This document shows, piece after piece, positions 34,481-42,717 of a stretch of 46,223 bases of DNA. The stretch comes from Clostridiales bacterium (GTDB lineage: Bacteria > Bacillota > Clostridia > Lachnospirales > WQUN01). The DNA is taken from assembly GCA_031270945.1 (NCBI GenBank), contig JAISWZ010000676.1, forward strand, positions 1-46,223. Reading direction: 5' to 3'. Within the stretch, counting starts at the first letter, position 1. Each line of letters starts with the position of its first letter. Made by a program: the position numbers and the translations under genes. Below the pieces are notes generated by a model that was not told the DNA's origin, did not search any database, and saw nothing but the letters and a program-made list of their open reading frames with translations.

Positions 34481-35198
34481 AGATTGGGCATTTCAAAAAA
34501 ACTTCTTCAACACATTCCGGCAAAAAAAGGCTTGTTCGTTCCAAATGCTCAATGTTGCCTATAACACTGCCAAATGTAGCCGCGTTAGCAACAATTTGAA
34601 CTTTGGGTACTTGAACAAAAAGGTTATTGACTCTTGCGCTGATCATTCCATAACCTTCAGCGCCCCAGATTCTTTCACTACTGCCTGTTACATGATTTGC
34701 GCACCAAGAAAAAAACTCAAGACCTCCACCTGTGTCTTCAACAACGGTAGGAAGCGATAAATCAAGTTCTTGACCAGATATGTGATCGTATGTCTTTACG
34801 GCTTTGTGGTAATTGTCGGAATTTTCCAGATGGACAACCGCTTTGTAATGAAGCGGAACCATACTTGTTATTTCTCTTTGAATAATTAGGAAATGAAAAG
34901 GCGTAGAGTTAATGGCCTTAGCAATTTTTTTTGTGATAGGGCAACCATCCGAGTCAATGATGCATAGTTCATAATCTCTGGAATTTAAGAAGGTAAGGCA
35001 AACATTTTCTGGCATAAGGTCGATTAGCTTCACTTGTTCTGGAGCTATGCCCTCCATTTTGCCGGATACAAATTGGATTTCACGAATCGTATCGAACATG
35101 ACGCTTTTGCCAATCCCGCTCATTCCTGTTAAGAGAGTGATTTTGTGCTCAAGATTGAACTCGTAAACTGAATTAGCACCTATAAGCTTAAGTTCCAT
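34476..35198 (-). CDS. Small P-loop ATPase, partner of DUF4869 protein
   Basis: 240 aa. The N-terminal strand leads into a Walker A motif TGMSGIGKSV (Gly25 to Ser32), as in AAA/ABC-like ATPases that begin with a short strand before the P-loop. A possible Walker B-like hydrophobic stretch is HFLIIQREI (about 102-110), but it lacks the usual Asp-Glu. No signature motif or membrane helix. It overlaps the DUF4869 gene by 11 bp with a ribosome binding site inside it, so the two are coupled. Codon use and base composition look more AT-rich than the neighbours. Function unknown; a sensor or switch NTPase is a guess. Confidence 0.7.
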   Translation of the reverse strand: MELKLIGANSVYEFNLEHKITLLTGMSGIGKSVMFDTIREIQFVSGKMEGIAPEQVKLIDLMPENVCLTFLNSRDYELCIIDSDGCPITKKIAKAINSTPFHFLIIQREITSMVPLHYKAVVHLENSDNYHKAVKTYDHISGQELDLSLPTVVEDTGGGLEFFSWCANHVTGSSERIWGAEGYGMISARVNNLFVQVPKVQIVANAATFGSVIGNIEHLERTSLFLPECVEEVFLKCPIS

Positions 35199-35697
35199 AG
35201 CCCTCGCCTCTCCAAAACATGTTCGTATGCAAGGCGAGATAGTGCAGACATTCAGCGTAGCCTATGACTTTCTCTTTTCTAGGCATCATGAGGATCTCAT
35301 CAGTACCATCCCAAGGCACTCTCAGAAGTCTGCCAACGCGCACCATAATATCCCTATCGGTCACCTCGTTTGCGGCCCTAACGATATAAGGGTAAACGTT
35401 GTCCCCCATTTTGTCTCCAGGCAGATAAAAGCCGTTGCATCCATCCCAGAACCTAGCCAAAAGCGCAGAACGGGTTCCTGTACTTAATTTGCTTGGTGGG
35501 ATGCTTCCCAAAACAGGAGAACCTATGACGCCTCCGCCATTTTTAAGGCCGCCGCTTATGACATCAGAATTGTCTACGCCCTTAATTATATCCCGTCCAA
35601 AGTCGCTCTCAAGCCAATGCGGCTCATAGGCGATGTTGAACTGGTAATGTGGGAATTCAATTATTGGCTCCGCTTTTCCTAGGTAGAAAATCAACAT
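35188..35697 (-). CDS. DUF4869 domain protein
   Basis: 169 aa from ATG 35697 after GAGGTG (a GTG at 35706 is the alternative). The order of motifs fits DUF4869 as I remember it: MLIFYLG start, WLESDFGRDIIKGVDNSDVI, then SPVLGSIPPSKLSTG, and GDNVYPYIV followed by DIMVRVGRLL. The family's function is unknown. First gene of a two-gene unit with the P-loop protein. The pair is surrounded by terminator copies and an intron remnant, and may be a transferred module such as a toxin-antitoxin or defence element; that is inference. Confidence 0.7.
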   Translation of the reverse strand: MLIFYLGKAEPIIEFPHYQFNIAYEPHWLESDFGRDIIKGVDNSDVISGGLKNGGGVIGSPVLGSIPPSKLSTGTRSALLARFWDGCNGFYLPGDKMGDNVYPYIVRAANEVTDRDIMVRVGRLLRVPWDGTDEILMMPRKEKVIGYAECLHYLALHTNMFWRGEGYGT

Positions 35698-35742
35698 GAT
35701 AATCACCTCGTTAATAACCTTGCGGTTGCATGTGCTACTCTA

Positions 35743-35771
35743 ACTATACCATGATATATCTCGTATTTCAA
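35743..35771 (-). promoter_or_regulatory. Promoter of the DUF4869/ATPase pair
   Basis: On the minus strand TTGAAA (35766-35771), 17-bp spacer, TATAGT (35743-35748), about 45 bp before the gene. Confidence 0.6.
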
Positions 35772-35865
35772 TACCTGAAAAAAATGTCAATCAGTAGCAA
35801 CCTTTGCTTTTTGAACTTGGATATGAAATCACCATAGCAAGGACTACTGAATATTAGACGCACTA

Positions 35866-35895
35866 AGGGGAGCCTCCGGCTCCCCTATTTTAGTT
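35866..35895. terminator. Second copy of the island-flanking terminator
   Basis: AGGGGAGCC-TCC-GGCTCCCCT followed by ATTTTAG. 35869-35895 matches 34335-34361 at 25 of 27 bases. Confidence 0.85.
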
Positions 35896-35896
35896 T

Positions 35897-35931
35897 CCCG
35901 GGGTTAAGCGCCGCAGGCGCTTAACCCCGGG
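35897..35931 (+). terminator. 16-bp perfect stem terminator
   Basis: CCCGGGGTTAAGCGCC-GCA-GGCGCTTAACCCCGGG, followed by AAGGG and a T-rich run on +. It stands next to the preceding terminator with no recognisable gene upstream on +, so it may belong to the region displaced by the island. Confidence 0.75.
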
Positions 35932-36206
35932 AAGGGTTTTTCTTTTGACTTTTTTGATTTTTATTTTGGCCCCACACTTTTTCATTTTTCCTTTAGATCC
36001 AAGGTTTTTGCCCCAGTCCAATCGCTTTGCTTTAACACGATTATAGTTCTCAACTCCGCTTCGCCCCTCCTGCATATTTTTCCCATCACTTCCCATATCC
36101 CGCCTGCTCTCCAAGCTCCATCTCTCCAATCAGCAAATCCCATATCTACAGCGTTTCAGCCCTGGTAGAACCCTAATAGCCAATAAAAAATATTTTTCAA
36201 ACCCTA
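35932..36206. other. Intergenic before the TetR operon
   Basis: No gene seen. A minus-strand frame (35890-36129, very Lys-rich) reads through the terminator hairpin and has no ribosome binding site. Confidence 0.45.
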
Positions 36207-36235
36207 TTGACATAACCCCTGACCTGATCTAAAAT
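36207..36235 (+). promoter_or_regulatory. Promoter of the TetR-ABC exporter operon
   Basis: Consensus TTGACA, 17-bp spacer, TAAAAT. Confidence 0.75.
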
Positions 36236-36242
36236 ATTAGTA

Positions 36243-36255
36243 GACCAGTCTGGTC
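36243..36255. promoter_or_regulatory. Likely TetR operator
   Basis: GACCAGTCTGGTC, a palindrome centred on one T, lies at the expected start of transcription, eight bases after the -10 box and just upstream of a TetR gene. Autoregulation is inferred. Confidence 0.65.
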
Positions 36256-36367
36256 GAAAAGAAAATTTCACTTGGTTAATTAGTTGTCTAGGGCTTGCAT
36301 ATGCGCTAAAAGGAGCTGATTGGCCGGAAAAAAATCAGCAAATTGGAGATATAAGGAGATGGTCAAA

Positions 36368-37015
36368 GTGAGCGGCGGATTTGACGCGTTCCACTCGCTG
36401 GCGCCTGAGAGGCAAAAGAGGATCATAGAGGCGGCACTAAAGGAATTTGCCGACAAGGGCTTCAAAAAGGCGTCCACCAATACAATAGCGGCTGAAGCCC
36501 AGGTGGGCAAGGGAATGCTGTTTTACTACTTCGGATCAAAAGAGGAGCTCTTCGACTTCCTCTGCGAGTACACCATAGCGTTTCACAGGGACAAATACCT
36601 GCCGCTTCTGGACATATCCACGGGAGACTTCCTTGAGAGGTATGTGAAGATAGCGGAGATCAAGCGGGAAGTGCTTAAGGAGTACCATCTGCACATCGCT
36701 TTCTTTGAAAGCTTCTACAAGCCCGCGAACTCTGAGTACTTCGAGAAGTTCCAGGACGAGATAAGCGAGCTTAAGGATAAGCTGATAGGGCGCATTTACG
36801 AGAAGATTGACTACTCCTTGTTCCGGCAGGATCTAGACGGCCCGAAGACTGTTGAGTACATTAGGTGGCTCTTTGACTCCTACCAGAACGACATTGCCAG
36901 AAGGGTTCAAAACGGCGAGGTAGTCATCTCGGACAATGAATCCATGGAACAGGAGTGGAAAAGGTATTACGGGTTCCTGGATGACATCAGGAAGCTGTTT
37001 TATAAAGGGCTATAA
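36368..37015 (+). CDS. TetR/AcrR family repressor
   Basis: 215 aa from GTG 36368, nine bases after AAGGAG; TTG 36320 (also with AAGGAG) and ATG 36359 are in-frame alternatives. The N-terminal helix-turn-helix is clear: RIIEAALKEFADKGFKKASTNTIAAEAQVGKGMLFYYFGSKEEL. The C-terminal ligand domain is helical and unspecific. It heads an operon with an ABC ATPase and permease, the usual set-up for a repressor relieved by the exporter's substrate. Confidence 0.9.
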   Translation: MSGGFDAFHSLAPERQKRIIEAALKEFADKGFKKASTNTIAAEAQVGKGMLFYYFGSKEELFDFLCEYTIAFHRDKYLPLLDISTGDFLERYVKIAEIKREVLKEYHLHIAFFESFYKPANSEYFEKFQDEISELKDKLIGRIYEKIDYSLFRQDLDGPKTVEYIRWLFDSYQNDIARRVQNGEVVISDNESMEQEWKRYYGFLDDIRKLFYKGL

Positions 37016-37045
37016 GCCCGGGGTTAAAGATAGGGAGGCCAAATA

Positions 37046-37762
37046 ATGCCTGTCATTCAAACAATCCAGCTCACCAAGAATTTCGGCAAGGCGACAGCTC
37101 TGGCAGGGGTGGACCTGTCGGTTAAGGAAGGCGAGGTTCACGCCTTTCTTGGCCCAAATGGAGCGGGAAAGTCAACAACAATCAGGTGCCTTTTGGGAAT
37201 ACTCAGGGCCACATCTGGCACCGTCCAGATCTTTGGCCAGGACGCCTGGAAAAACTCAGTCGAGCTCCACAAGCGGCTGGCATACGTTCCAGGGGACGTA
37301 AACCTCTGGGACAACTTGACTGGCGGAGAAGTCATTGACCTTTTCATGTCCATGAGAGGCAAAGGCAATTCGGACGAAGCGGCAAGGCGAGAGAAATTCC
37401 TCCAGCGCTTCGAGCTGGATCCAGCCAAGAAGTGCAGAACCTACAGCAAAGGTAACAGGCAGAAAGTGGCGCTGGTTGCGGCTTTCGCGTCTGACGTTGA
37501 ACTGTATATCCTGGATGAGCCCACAAGCGGACTAGACCCATTGCTTGAAAAAGTGTTCACGGATTGCGTCCTTGAGATCAAGAAAGCCGGAAAGACAGTG
37601 CTGCTGTCCTCGCATATAATGAGCGAGGTGGAAAAGCTCGCGGACAGAGTGAGCATCATCAAAGAAGGCAAAGTGGTGCTTAACGGCACAATGTCAGAAA
37701 TATCCGCTAGAGGCAAAACGCTGGAGGAGCTCTTCCTTTCCGAGTACGAGAGGAGGGCATGA
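37046..37762 (+). CDS. ABC transporter ATPase (drug/antibiotic exporter type)
   Basis: 238 aa; ATG after GGAGG. Walker A GPNGAGKST, signature changed to YSKGNRQKV, Walker B LYILDEPTSGLD, switch histidine SSHIMSE. The SKGNRQK signature is typical of ATPases paired with exporter-of-polyketide-antibiotics permeases. It drives the next gene product, whose start follows after one base. Confidence 0.92.
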   Translation: MPVIQTIQLTKNFGKATALAGVDLSVKEGEVHAFLGPNGAGKSTTIRCLLGILRATSGTVQIFGQDAWKNSVELHKRLAYVPGDVNLWDNLTGGEVIDLFMSMRGKGNSDEAARREKFLQRFELDPAKKCRTYSKGNRQKVALVAAFASDVELYILDEPTSGLDPLLEKVFTDCVLEIKKAGKTVLLSSHIMSEVEKLADRVSIIKEGKVVLNGTMSEISARGKTLEELFLSEYERRA

Positions 37763-37763
37763 C

Positions 37764-39350
37764 ATGTTTGCCAACTTTCCAGGGTTCTTAAGGTTCTTGG
37801 TCAGGCGCGAGCGCATGACCTCAGTTATTTGGCTTGCTGCCATGTCTATCAGCGCTGTTGTGATAGCGTCGCTCTTCCCAGGCATACTGCCTACAGAGGA
37901 AGCGATGCAAGGCATGGCGCTGACGCTGAACTCCCCGGCAATGGTAGCCATGATGGGCCCGGTTTACGGGCTTGACGCGCTAAACCCAGCGATAGTCATG
38001 GCTGAGGAATGCTTGATCTGGTTTGGCATTGCGTCTATTATCATGAACGTCTTCTTTATAAACAGACATACCAGGGTTGACGAGGAACTGGGAAGAGACG
38101 AAATGCTAGCCGCTCTTCCGACAGGCAGAATGACAGGCGCGACAGCGGCCATAACCGGGGCGCTGGCCCTAAATATAGCCATTTCCCTCTTGACGTTCTT
38201 GTTGTTGTCTATCTTCGGAATCGAAGGAGTCACGCTTTCAGGATCTTTTGTCTACGCGTTTTCAATAGGCATGACAGGCTTTGTCTTTGCTGCCGCAACC
38301 CTTCTCTTCGCCCAGCTGTTTTCCACAGCCCGAGGAGTCACCGGCGCCGCCTTCGCCTTCATGGGCCTCTCCTATATCATAAGGGCTTATGGCGACATGT
38401 CCAACAGCAGCGTTTCCCTGATCTCCCCCATGGGGCTGGGGCTTAAGGTCGAAGCTTTCTACTCCGACAGGGTTTGGCCGATAATCATTCTTTTCATCGA
38501 AGGCTTGGTCATATCCGCCATTGCCCTTGCCATATGCTCCGTCAGGGACGTTGGCGCTGGCATCATTCCAGCCGGAAAAGGCAAATCCCACGCTTCAAGG
38601 TTCCTGAAGAGCCCGCTAGGCCTCGCTTGGCGGCTCACTCGCGGCGGAACAATCGGCTGGGCAATTGGAATGGTTGCCATAGGGCTTTCGTACGGATCCG
38701 TTATAGGCGAGCTGGAAACATTTGTCCAGGGCAATGACACAATCCGAATGATGCTAGAAGGGCGCGGAGGCGCGTCTTCCCTAGCTGAAGGCTACCTAGC
38801 CATGCTAGCGGCCATAATGTCACTTATAGCCGCAATCCCTCTTGTGCTCACAGTCAATAGGCTCCATGGAGAAGAGAAGCGGGGAAGGATGGAGCAGATA
38901 AGCGCCCTTTCCATCCCTAGAGACAGGCTCCTGGTGGCCTTCACGATCCTAGCCGTGATCCAGGCTTTTGCCATGCCGGTTTTGTACGTCTTGGGCCTTT
39001 ACGCCGCCGTTGGAAACACAGGCATTCTTCCGTTTGGCATGATCATGCAGGCGTCCCTTGCCTACATCCCAGCGCTTCTTCTAATGGTAGGCTTGGCTGT
39101 CGTCCTTTCCGGCTATGCTCCAAAATTTATCTCGTTGATCTGGGCCGTGTTCGCATTCTCCTTCTTCACTTTCTACTTCGGAAGGCTAACAGAGCTGCCG
39201 GAATGGGTATCCCACATATCCCCATTCGATAACATCCCCCAGATACCAGTGGAGGAATTTAGCGCCGTCCCGCTTGTCATACTTTGCGTAATAGCCGCCG
39301 CCACCTTTGTTGCCGGGTTTGCTGGGTATAAGAAACGGGATTTGCTGTAA
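37764..39350 (+). CDS. ABC-2 type permease, polyketide-antibiotic exporter family
   Basis: 528 aa with about twelve membrane helices in two similar halves (MFANFPGFLRFLVRRERM... and FLKSPLGLAWRLTRGGTIGWAIGM...). The length and two-fold layout match the exporter of polyketide antibiotics family rather than six-helix ABC-2 proteins. The C-terminal tail AGYKKRDLL is typical. Its stop is followed by a strong terminator. It probably extrudes a toxic compound, with expression induced through the TetR repressor. Confidence 0.88.
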   Translation: MFANFPGFLRFLVRRERMTSVIWLAAMSISAVVIASLFPGILPTEEAMQGMALTLNSPAMVAMMGPVYGLDALNPAIVMAEECLIWFGIASIIMNVFFINRHTRVDEELGRDEMLAALPTGRMTGATAAITGALALNIAISLLTFLLLSIFGIEGVTLSGSFVYAFSIGMTGFVFAAATLLFAQLFSTARGVTGAAFAFMGLSYIIRAYGDMSNSSVSLISPMGLGLKVEAFYSDRVWPIIILFIEGLVISAIALAICSVRDVGAGIIPAGKGKSHASRFLKSPLGLAWRLTRGGTIGWAIGMVAIGLSYGSVIGELETFVQGNDTIRMMLEGRGGASSLAEGYLAMLAAIMSLIAAIPLVLTVNRLHGEEKRGRMEQISALSIPRDRLLVAFTILAVIQAFAMPVLYVLGLYAAVGNTGILPFGMIMQASLAYIPALLLMVGLAVVLSGYAPKFISLIWAVFAFSFFTFYFGRLTELPEWVSHISPFDNIPQIPVEEFSAVPLVILCVIAAATFVAGFAGYKKRDLL

Positions 39351-39384
39351 GCAATTCGTTTTGGCATTTTCTAGCCATACCCAT

Positions 39385-39420
39385 AAGCGCAAGGCTCAAA
39401 CAGAGCCTTGCGCTTTTTTT
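39385..39420 (+). terminator. Terminator of the TetR operon
   Basis: AAGCGCAAGGCTC-AAACA-GAGCCTTGCGCTT followed by a T-run. Confidence 0.93.
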
Positions 39421-39600
39421 CCCCCAGCTACGCCAACTTTACCCCTCCCCCTAAATTTTAAACCTACAGGCATTTTCCCGTTCCTGAAACATATATATAC
39501 GCTGACGGAACATGTCCGGCTGAAAAAGCGCGTCGGTGCGCTAAGCGCATGAAGGCAAATTTAGGGCTTTTTGGGTATCCTTATAAGCGCTAGGCTTGCC

Positions 39601-39706
39601 TTAGTGCATATCCCAAAATTCCGATATGGCGTCGGAAAAATCCTGGCGAATGCTTCACGCTGGATTTTTCCGGCGCCTCGGATAAAATTTTGGGATATGC
39701 TCTTAA
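39601..39706 (+). repeat. Dispersed palindromic element, copy G (intact)
   Basis: 106 bp, same length as copy F. Outer arms GCATATCCCAAAATT and exact complement; then GGCG pairing with CGCC; middle stem GGAAAAATCC / GGATTTTTCC; apical GCG-AATGCTTCA-CGC. It ends 13 bp before a small membrane-protein gene. Confidence 0.92.
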
Positions 39707-39718
39707 GGGGGAATCGTA

Positions 39719-39874
39719 ATGGGACTGGGCTCAAACGCCACAATTCTTATCATGCTTCTGCTTTTGTCACAGGGAGGGTTTGGCGGAAACTCTAATGGCG
39801 GCGGAGACAATACAATGCTGCTTTTGGTTATGCTCCTGCTTTTCACTGGAGGGCTTGAGGGAAGACAGAGTTAA
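39719..39874 (+). CDS. 51-aa Gly-rich membrane peptide
   Basis: ATG 39719 after AAGGGGG; 51 codons to TAA. Sequence is MGLGSNATILIMLLLLSQGG, a Gly/Asn turn (GFGGNSNGGGDN), then TMLLLVMLLLFTGGLEGRQS. The two halves resemble each other, each a short Leu/Met-rich helix followed by Gly-Gly, so it may be a helical hairpin in the membrane. No known family recognised. The palindromic element directly upstream would lie in its leader or act as the end of the region before it. Confidence 0.65.
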   Translation: MGLGSNATILIMLLLLSQGGFGGNSNGGGDNTMLLLVMLLLFTGGLEGRQS

Positions 39875-40348
39875 CTAAGCATCCCGAAAGGGCGGAAAAG
39901 GCCTAAAAGCCAAAAATCATAAGCCGCAGCAAACCGCTGCGGCTTTCAGGCCGTAGATTTTAAAATATTTGGACGGACTTTATGGGCTTTTGGAAGCCTT
40001 GATTCCTGCCCATCCCGAACCAAGCCTGGATCCCGGCCCTTTTCACTTAACCCAATAATATTGTTCTAAAAGCATATCCAGAAGCGCACTTTTTTTGGCA
40101 TATTGGCCTTGTTGCTATTTCTTCAGATTCATGGTATCATAGCTTTTGGAAGAAGCCCAGCGCATATTCCGGAACTCGAATGACGGAGGCCGCGAACCTG
40201 AGAGCGTATCTTAAGATTCATAAAGGCCAAGAAAAGTCTTGCTGAAAGATTTATGCCAGTGAGTAAAGTTTCGCTTGCGAGCAAAGCGGGCCGATCAAAG
40301 CCAAAAAATAAATTTGGGATGCGCCCCTATTAGAGCAAGGAGGAAAAT
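39875..40348. other. Intergenic with hairpin and weak promoter
   Basis: Holds a 10-bp stem AAGCCGCAGC-AAACC-GCTGCGGCTT at 39921-39945 without T-run, and a possible promoter (TTGCTA 40112-40117, 17-bp spacer, TATCAT 40135-40140) for the tautomerase. Fragments GCATATCC (40069) and TTTGGGATGCGC (40313) recall arms of the palindromic element. Confidence 0.5.
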
Positions 40349-40693
40349 ATGCCTTTCATCAGCACTAAGACAAATGTATCAATAACTCCCGGCAAAGAGA
40401 CAACATTGAAGGAGAAGCTGGGACAAGCCATCGCGATAATACCTGGGAAATCCGAAGGGAACCTTATGCTTTCCTTTGAAGAGGCATGCCAGATGTATTA
40501 CAAAGGCGACAACGAGGAATCGTTGGGATATGTCGATGTCAAGCTCTTCGGAGCGGCAGAGAAAGAGGATCTGGAAAAGTTTGTGGCTGAGGTTGCCAAG
40601 GCCTACAAAGAAGTGTTGGGAATCGAGCCCGAGAACCTTTACGTGAGCTTCACGGAAACCGAGAAGTGGAGCTGGAACGGCGCAATGCTGTAG
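40349..40693 (+). CDS. MIF-like tautomerase
   Basis: 114 aa; ATG after AAGGAGGAAA. Resembles the macrophage migration inhibitory factor / phenylpyruvate tautomerase family: the catalytic Pro follows the initiator Met (MPFISTKTNVSI), IPGKSEGNLM in the middle, and the C-terminal WSWNGAML like the WxWNG of MIF. Length is normal. The exact substrate in bacteria is unclear. Single gene with its own terminator. Confidence 0.88.
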   Translation: MPFISTKTNVSITPGKETTLKEKLGQAIAIIPGKSEGNLMLSFEEACQMYYKGDNEESLGYVDVKLFGAAEKEDLEKFVAEVAKAYKEVLGIEPENLYVSFTETEKWSWNGAML

Positions 40694-40702
40694 AATGTGT
40701 CA

Positions 40703-40727
40703 AAAGCCCCGCGCAGCGGGGCTTTTT
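40703..40727 (+). terminator. Terminator of the tautomerase gene
   Basis: AAAGCCCCGC-GCA-GCGGGGCTTTTT, ten bases after the stop. Confidence 0.92.
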
Positions 40728-41043
40728 CGTTCTTTAAAAGGTTTTTCTTGGAGCGGGGTAAATTTTAGTTTGGCGTTTAGCGTAGGCCAAAGTGAAGCAT
40801 GGCGAGTCTGCAAGCCCGAAAAAATATTAGCACAAAGATTTCCAGCAAGAACTCCATCAAGGCCATAATTCTATAAATGACTGCCAAAATGCCAAAACGA
40901 AGCAAAATTCGATTATTTCCAGCAAAATTCGCCGAATTAGACAAATAAAAAAGAAGTAAAGTTAAAACTCAAACCAATATTAAAATGCAGGGATATTATT
41001 GCCTCTTGCCTTCAAATGTTTTGTATCGCAAGAAAGCTTAATT

Positions 41044-41080
41044 CCAAAGCCCCTTGCATGGCAAGGGGCTTTGGCTTTTC
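41044..41080 (+). terminator. Orphan hairpin, possible terminator
   Basis: CCAAAGCCCCTTGC-ATG-GCAAGGGGCTTTGG (14-bp perfect stem), followed by CTTTTC. No gene ends just upstream on +: the preceding 310 bp hold no supportable frame, so it could close a small RNA. Confidence 0.6.
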
Positions 41081-41118
41081 TGCGCCTTTCGATAGAATTT
41101 CTGCTAATTCTTGACGTG

Positions 41119-41147
41119 TTGACAATCTGCGCTGGTTAAAATATACT
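41119..41147 (+). promoter_or_regulatory. Promoter of the pilus-like operon
   Basis: Consensus TTGACA, 17-bp spacer, TATACT; 290 nt leader to the first gene. Confidence 0.65.
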
Positions 41148-41445
41148 TGACAATAGGCAAGCCAAATAGGCCGTTGGCAAATCAGGGACATGCTATGTGC
41201 TGCTGAGGCTCCAAATTTATAAAAAGATTCTGCCCTAACAACCATCGGACAAATAAGCGCAAATGGCTTAAAAATAAGGTTTGTCCTCCGCATCGGCCTT
41301 TAGTCAAAGCATTGGTTTTAGGGCCTTGATGGGGTTGTTGCTGCAAAATCATAAAAAGGCTTGGCAAAGGTCGCCGCGACACTTTTGCGCCACGCAAAAA
41401 TTTGGGAACTCAGCTTCAATAGGCATCATGCCATAAGAGGTAAAT

Positions 41446-42717
41446 ATGAAAAACATATTGTGTGTCGAATCAACCGTTGATGGCTGCAAGTTTCTCCTTT
41501 GCCAGAAGAGGGATGCCATCACGAAGAAAAGGGGCAAAACAACCGACAAGGCGCTCAATGACTCCAAAGCCGACTTGAAAGCCTTTTTGGGAAAGGACAA
41601 GGTAGACGAGGTTTGCCTGGTTCTTTCAACAGAGAAGGCGGCGATCCGCTTCACGGACACGCCAAAGATGTCCCGCGCCGAGCTGGACAAGGCGGCGTTC
41701 TACCTGTATGGAGAGCATTTTCCTGTAGATCCTGAGAAATATGTGTTCTGTTGCAAGCCCGTCCAGACTTCTTTCAGGGGGCAAAGAGTCATGCTGGCGG
41801 CCTTGCCGGCGGAAGCGGGAGCAAGTTGCGTGGAGTTTTTTGAAAAGATGCGCTTGAAGCTGACGCGCATTGAGTTGAAGGAAAGCGTAGCTGACGAAAC
41901 GCTGTCGCTGGTGGAGCCGGTCGTGTTCTTTGACAGGCAGGAGACGTCTTACAGCGTATACTGGGTGAAGAACGGGATGCTTCAAAACACCTGGAGGATA
42001 TCCGATGACCCCGTTCTAGGGCCCAAAGAGCTTAAGGCAGCGTTTTGCGAGCTGGATGAGGCTTCGAAAATACACCACTGCGTTCTTTTGGGAAAAACTT
42101 CTGACTGGGTTGAGAAAATATTAAAAAGGTACGAGCTTGAGGCAAAGGAGCTGGGGGATCCATACGCTTCCCTTGCCATCTGCGCGAAATCCCTTGGGGA
42201 CGGAACAGGATCGAACTTGCTTCCGCCAGGCCCGGCGGCCAAGAAAGAGCGAAGCAGCTCAACAAGAAACGCTGTGCTATTGCTGCTAGGGCTTTTGGCG
42301 GCCTCAGCCTTCCTGGTCACGACATTGAGCATGAACCTGGAAGCCAGCAAAGCGCTGGCGGTGACAGCACTGGACAGCGAAGCCACGCTCATAAGCCTTA
42401 TCAGCCAAAAAGAGGAAGCTGGAGCGCTATACAAAAAGGCGGCGCTGGCAAAAAGCATAGATTGGCGGCATGGGTTCCAGCCAGAAGCCATCTTTGATCT
42501 TTGCTCCAGGATTCCAGAGGGAGTCGAGCTCTATGGGATAACATGCTATAATGGGACTGCCCGGCTGAGCCTTGCCGCAAAAGATCCCAACGACCTTTCA
42601 GGGTACGCGGACAGCCTGTCAGACGCAGGATATGATGTCGGGGTGTCACGCTTTTCAGAATCAGAGGATATTTCCGAAATGACTCTTGCGGTTGGAACGG
42701 AGAGTGGCGCACAATGA
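41446..42717 (+). CDS. PilM-PilN fusion-like protein of a type IV pilus system
   Basis: 423 aa; ATG after AGAGGT. Residues 1 to about 255 look like a cytoplasmic actin-like domain of PilM type, though strongly diverged (ILCVESTVDGCKFLLC; ALPAEAGASCVEFFEKM; VVFFDRQETSYSVYWVKNG). Then comes NLLPPGPAAKK (257-267), the typical entry of PilN proteins, a membrane helix (276-294), a coiled-coil-prone stretch and a small outer domain. This is the arrangement of GspL of type II secretion. It would form the inner-membrane assembly platform with the next gene. Confidence 0.7.
   Translation: MKNILCVESTVDGCKFLLCQKRDAITKKRGKTTDKALNDSKADLKAFLGKDKVDEVCLVLSTEKAAIRFTDTPKMSRAELDKAAFYLYGEHFPVDPEKYVFCCKPVQTSFRGQRVMLAALPAEAGASCVEFFEKMRLKLTRIELKESVADETLSLVEPVVFFDRQETSYSVYWVKNGMLQNTWRISDDPVLGPKELKAAFCELDEASKIHHCVLLGKTSDWVEKILKRYELEAKELGDPYASLAICAKSLGDGTGSNLLPPGPAAKKERSSSTRNAVLLLLGLLAASAFLVTTLSMNLEASKALAVTALDSEATLISLISQKEEAGALYKKAALAKSIDWRHGFQPEAIFDLCSRIPEGVELYGITCYNGTARLSLAAKDPNDLSGYADSLSDAGYDVGVSRFSESEDISEMTLAVGTESGAQ

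Noticed and set aside
35890..36129. 79-codon Lys-rich minus frame
   Set aside because: Consists of the terminator stem and A-rich sequence; no ribosome binding site.
41012..41293. 93-codon minus frame between tautomerase and pilus-like genes
   Set aside because: Covers a terminator-like hairpin and a consensus promoter on the other strand; a decayed gene cannot be excluded.
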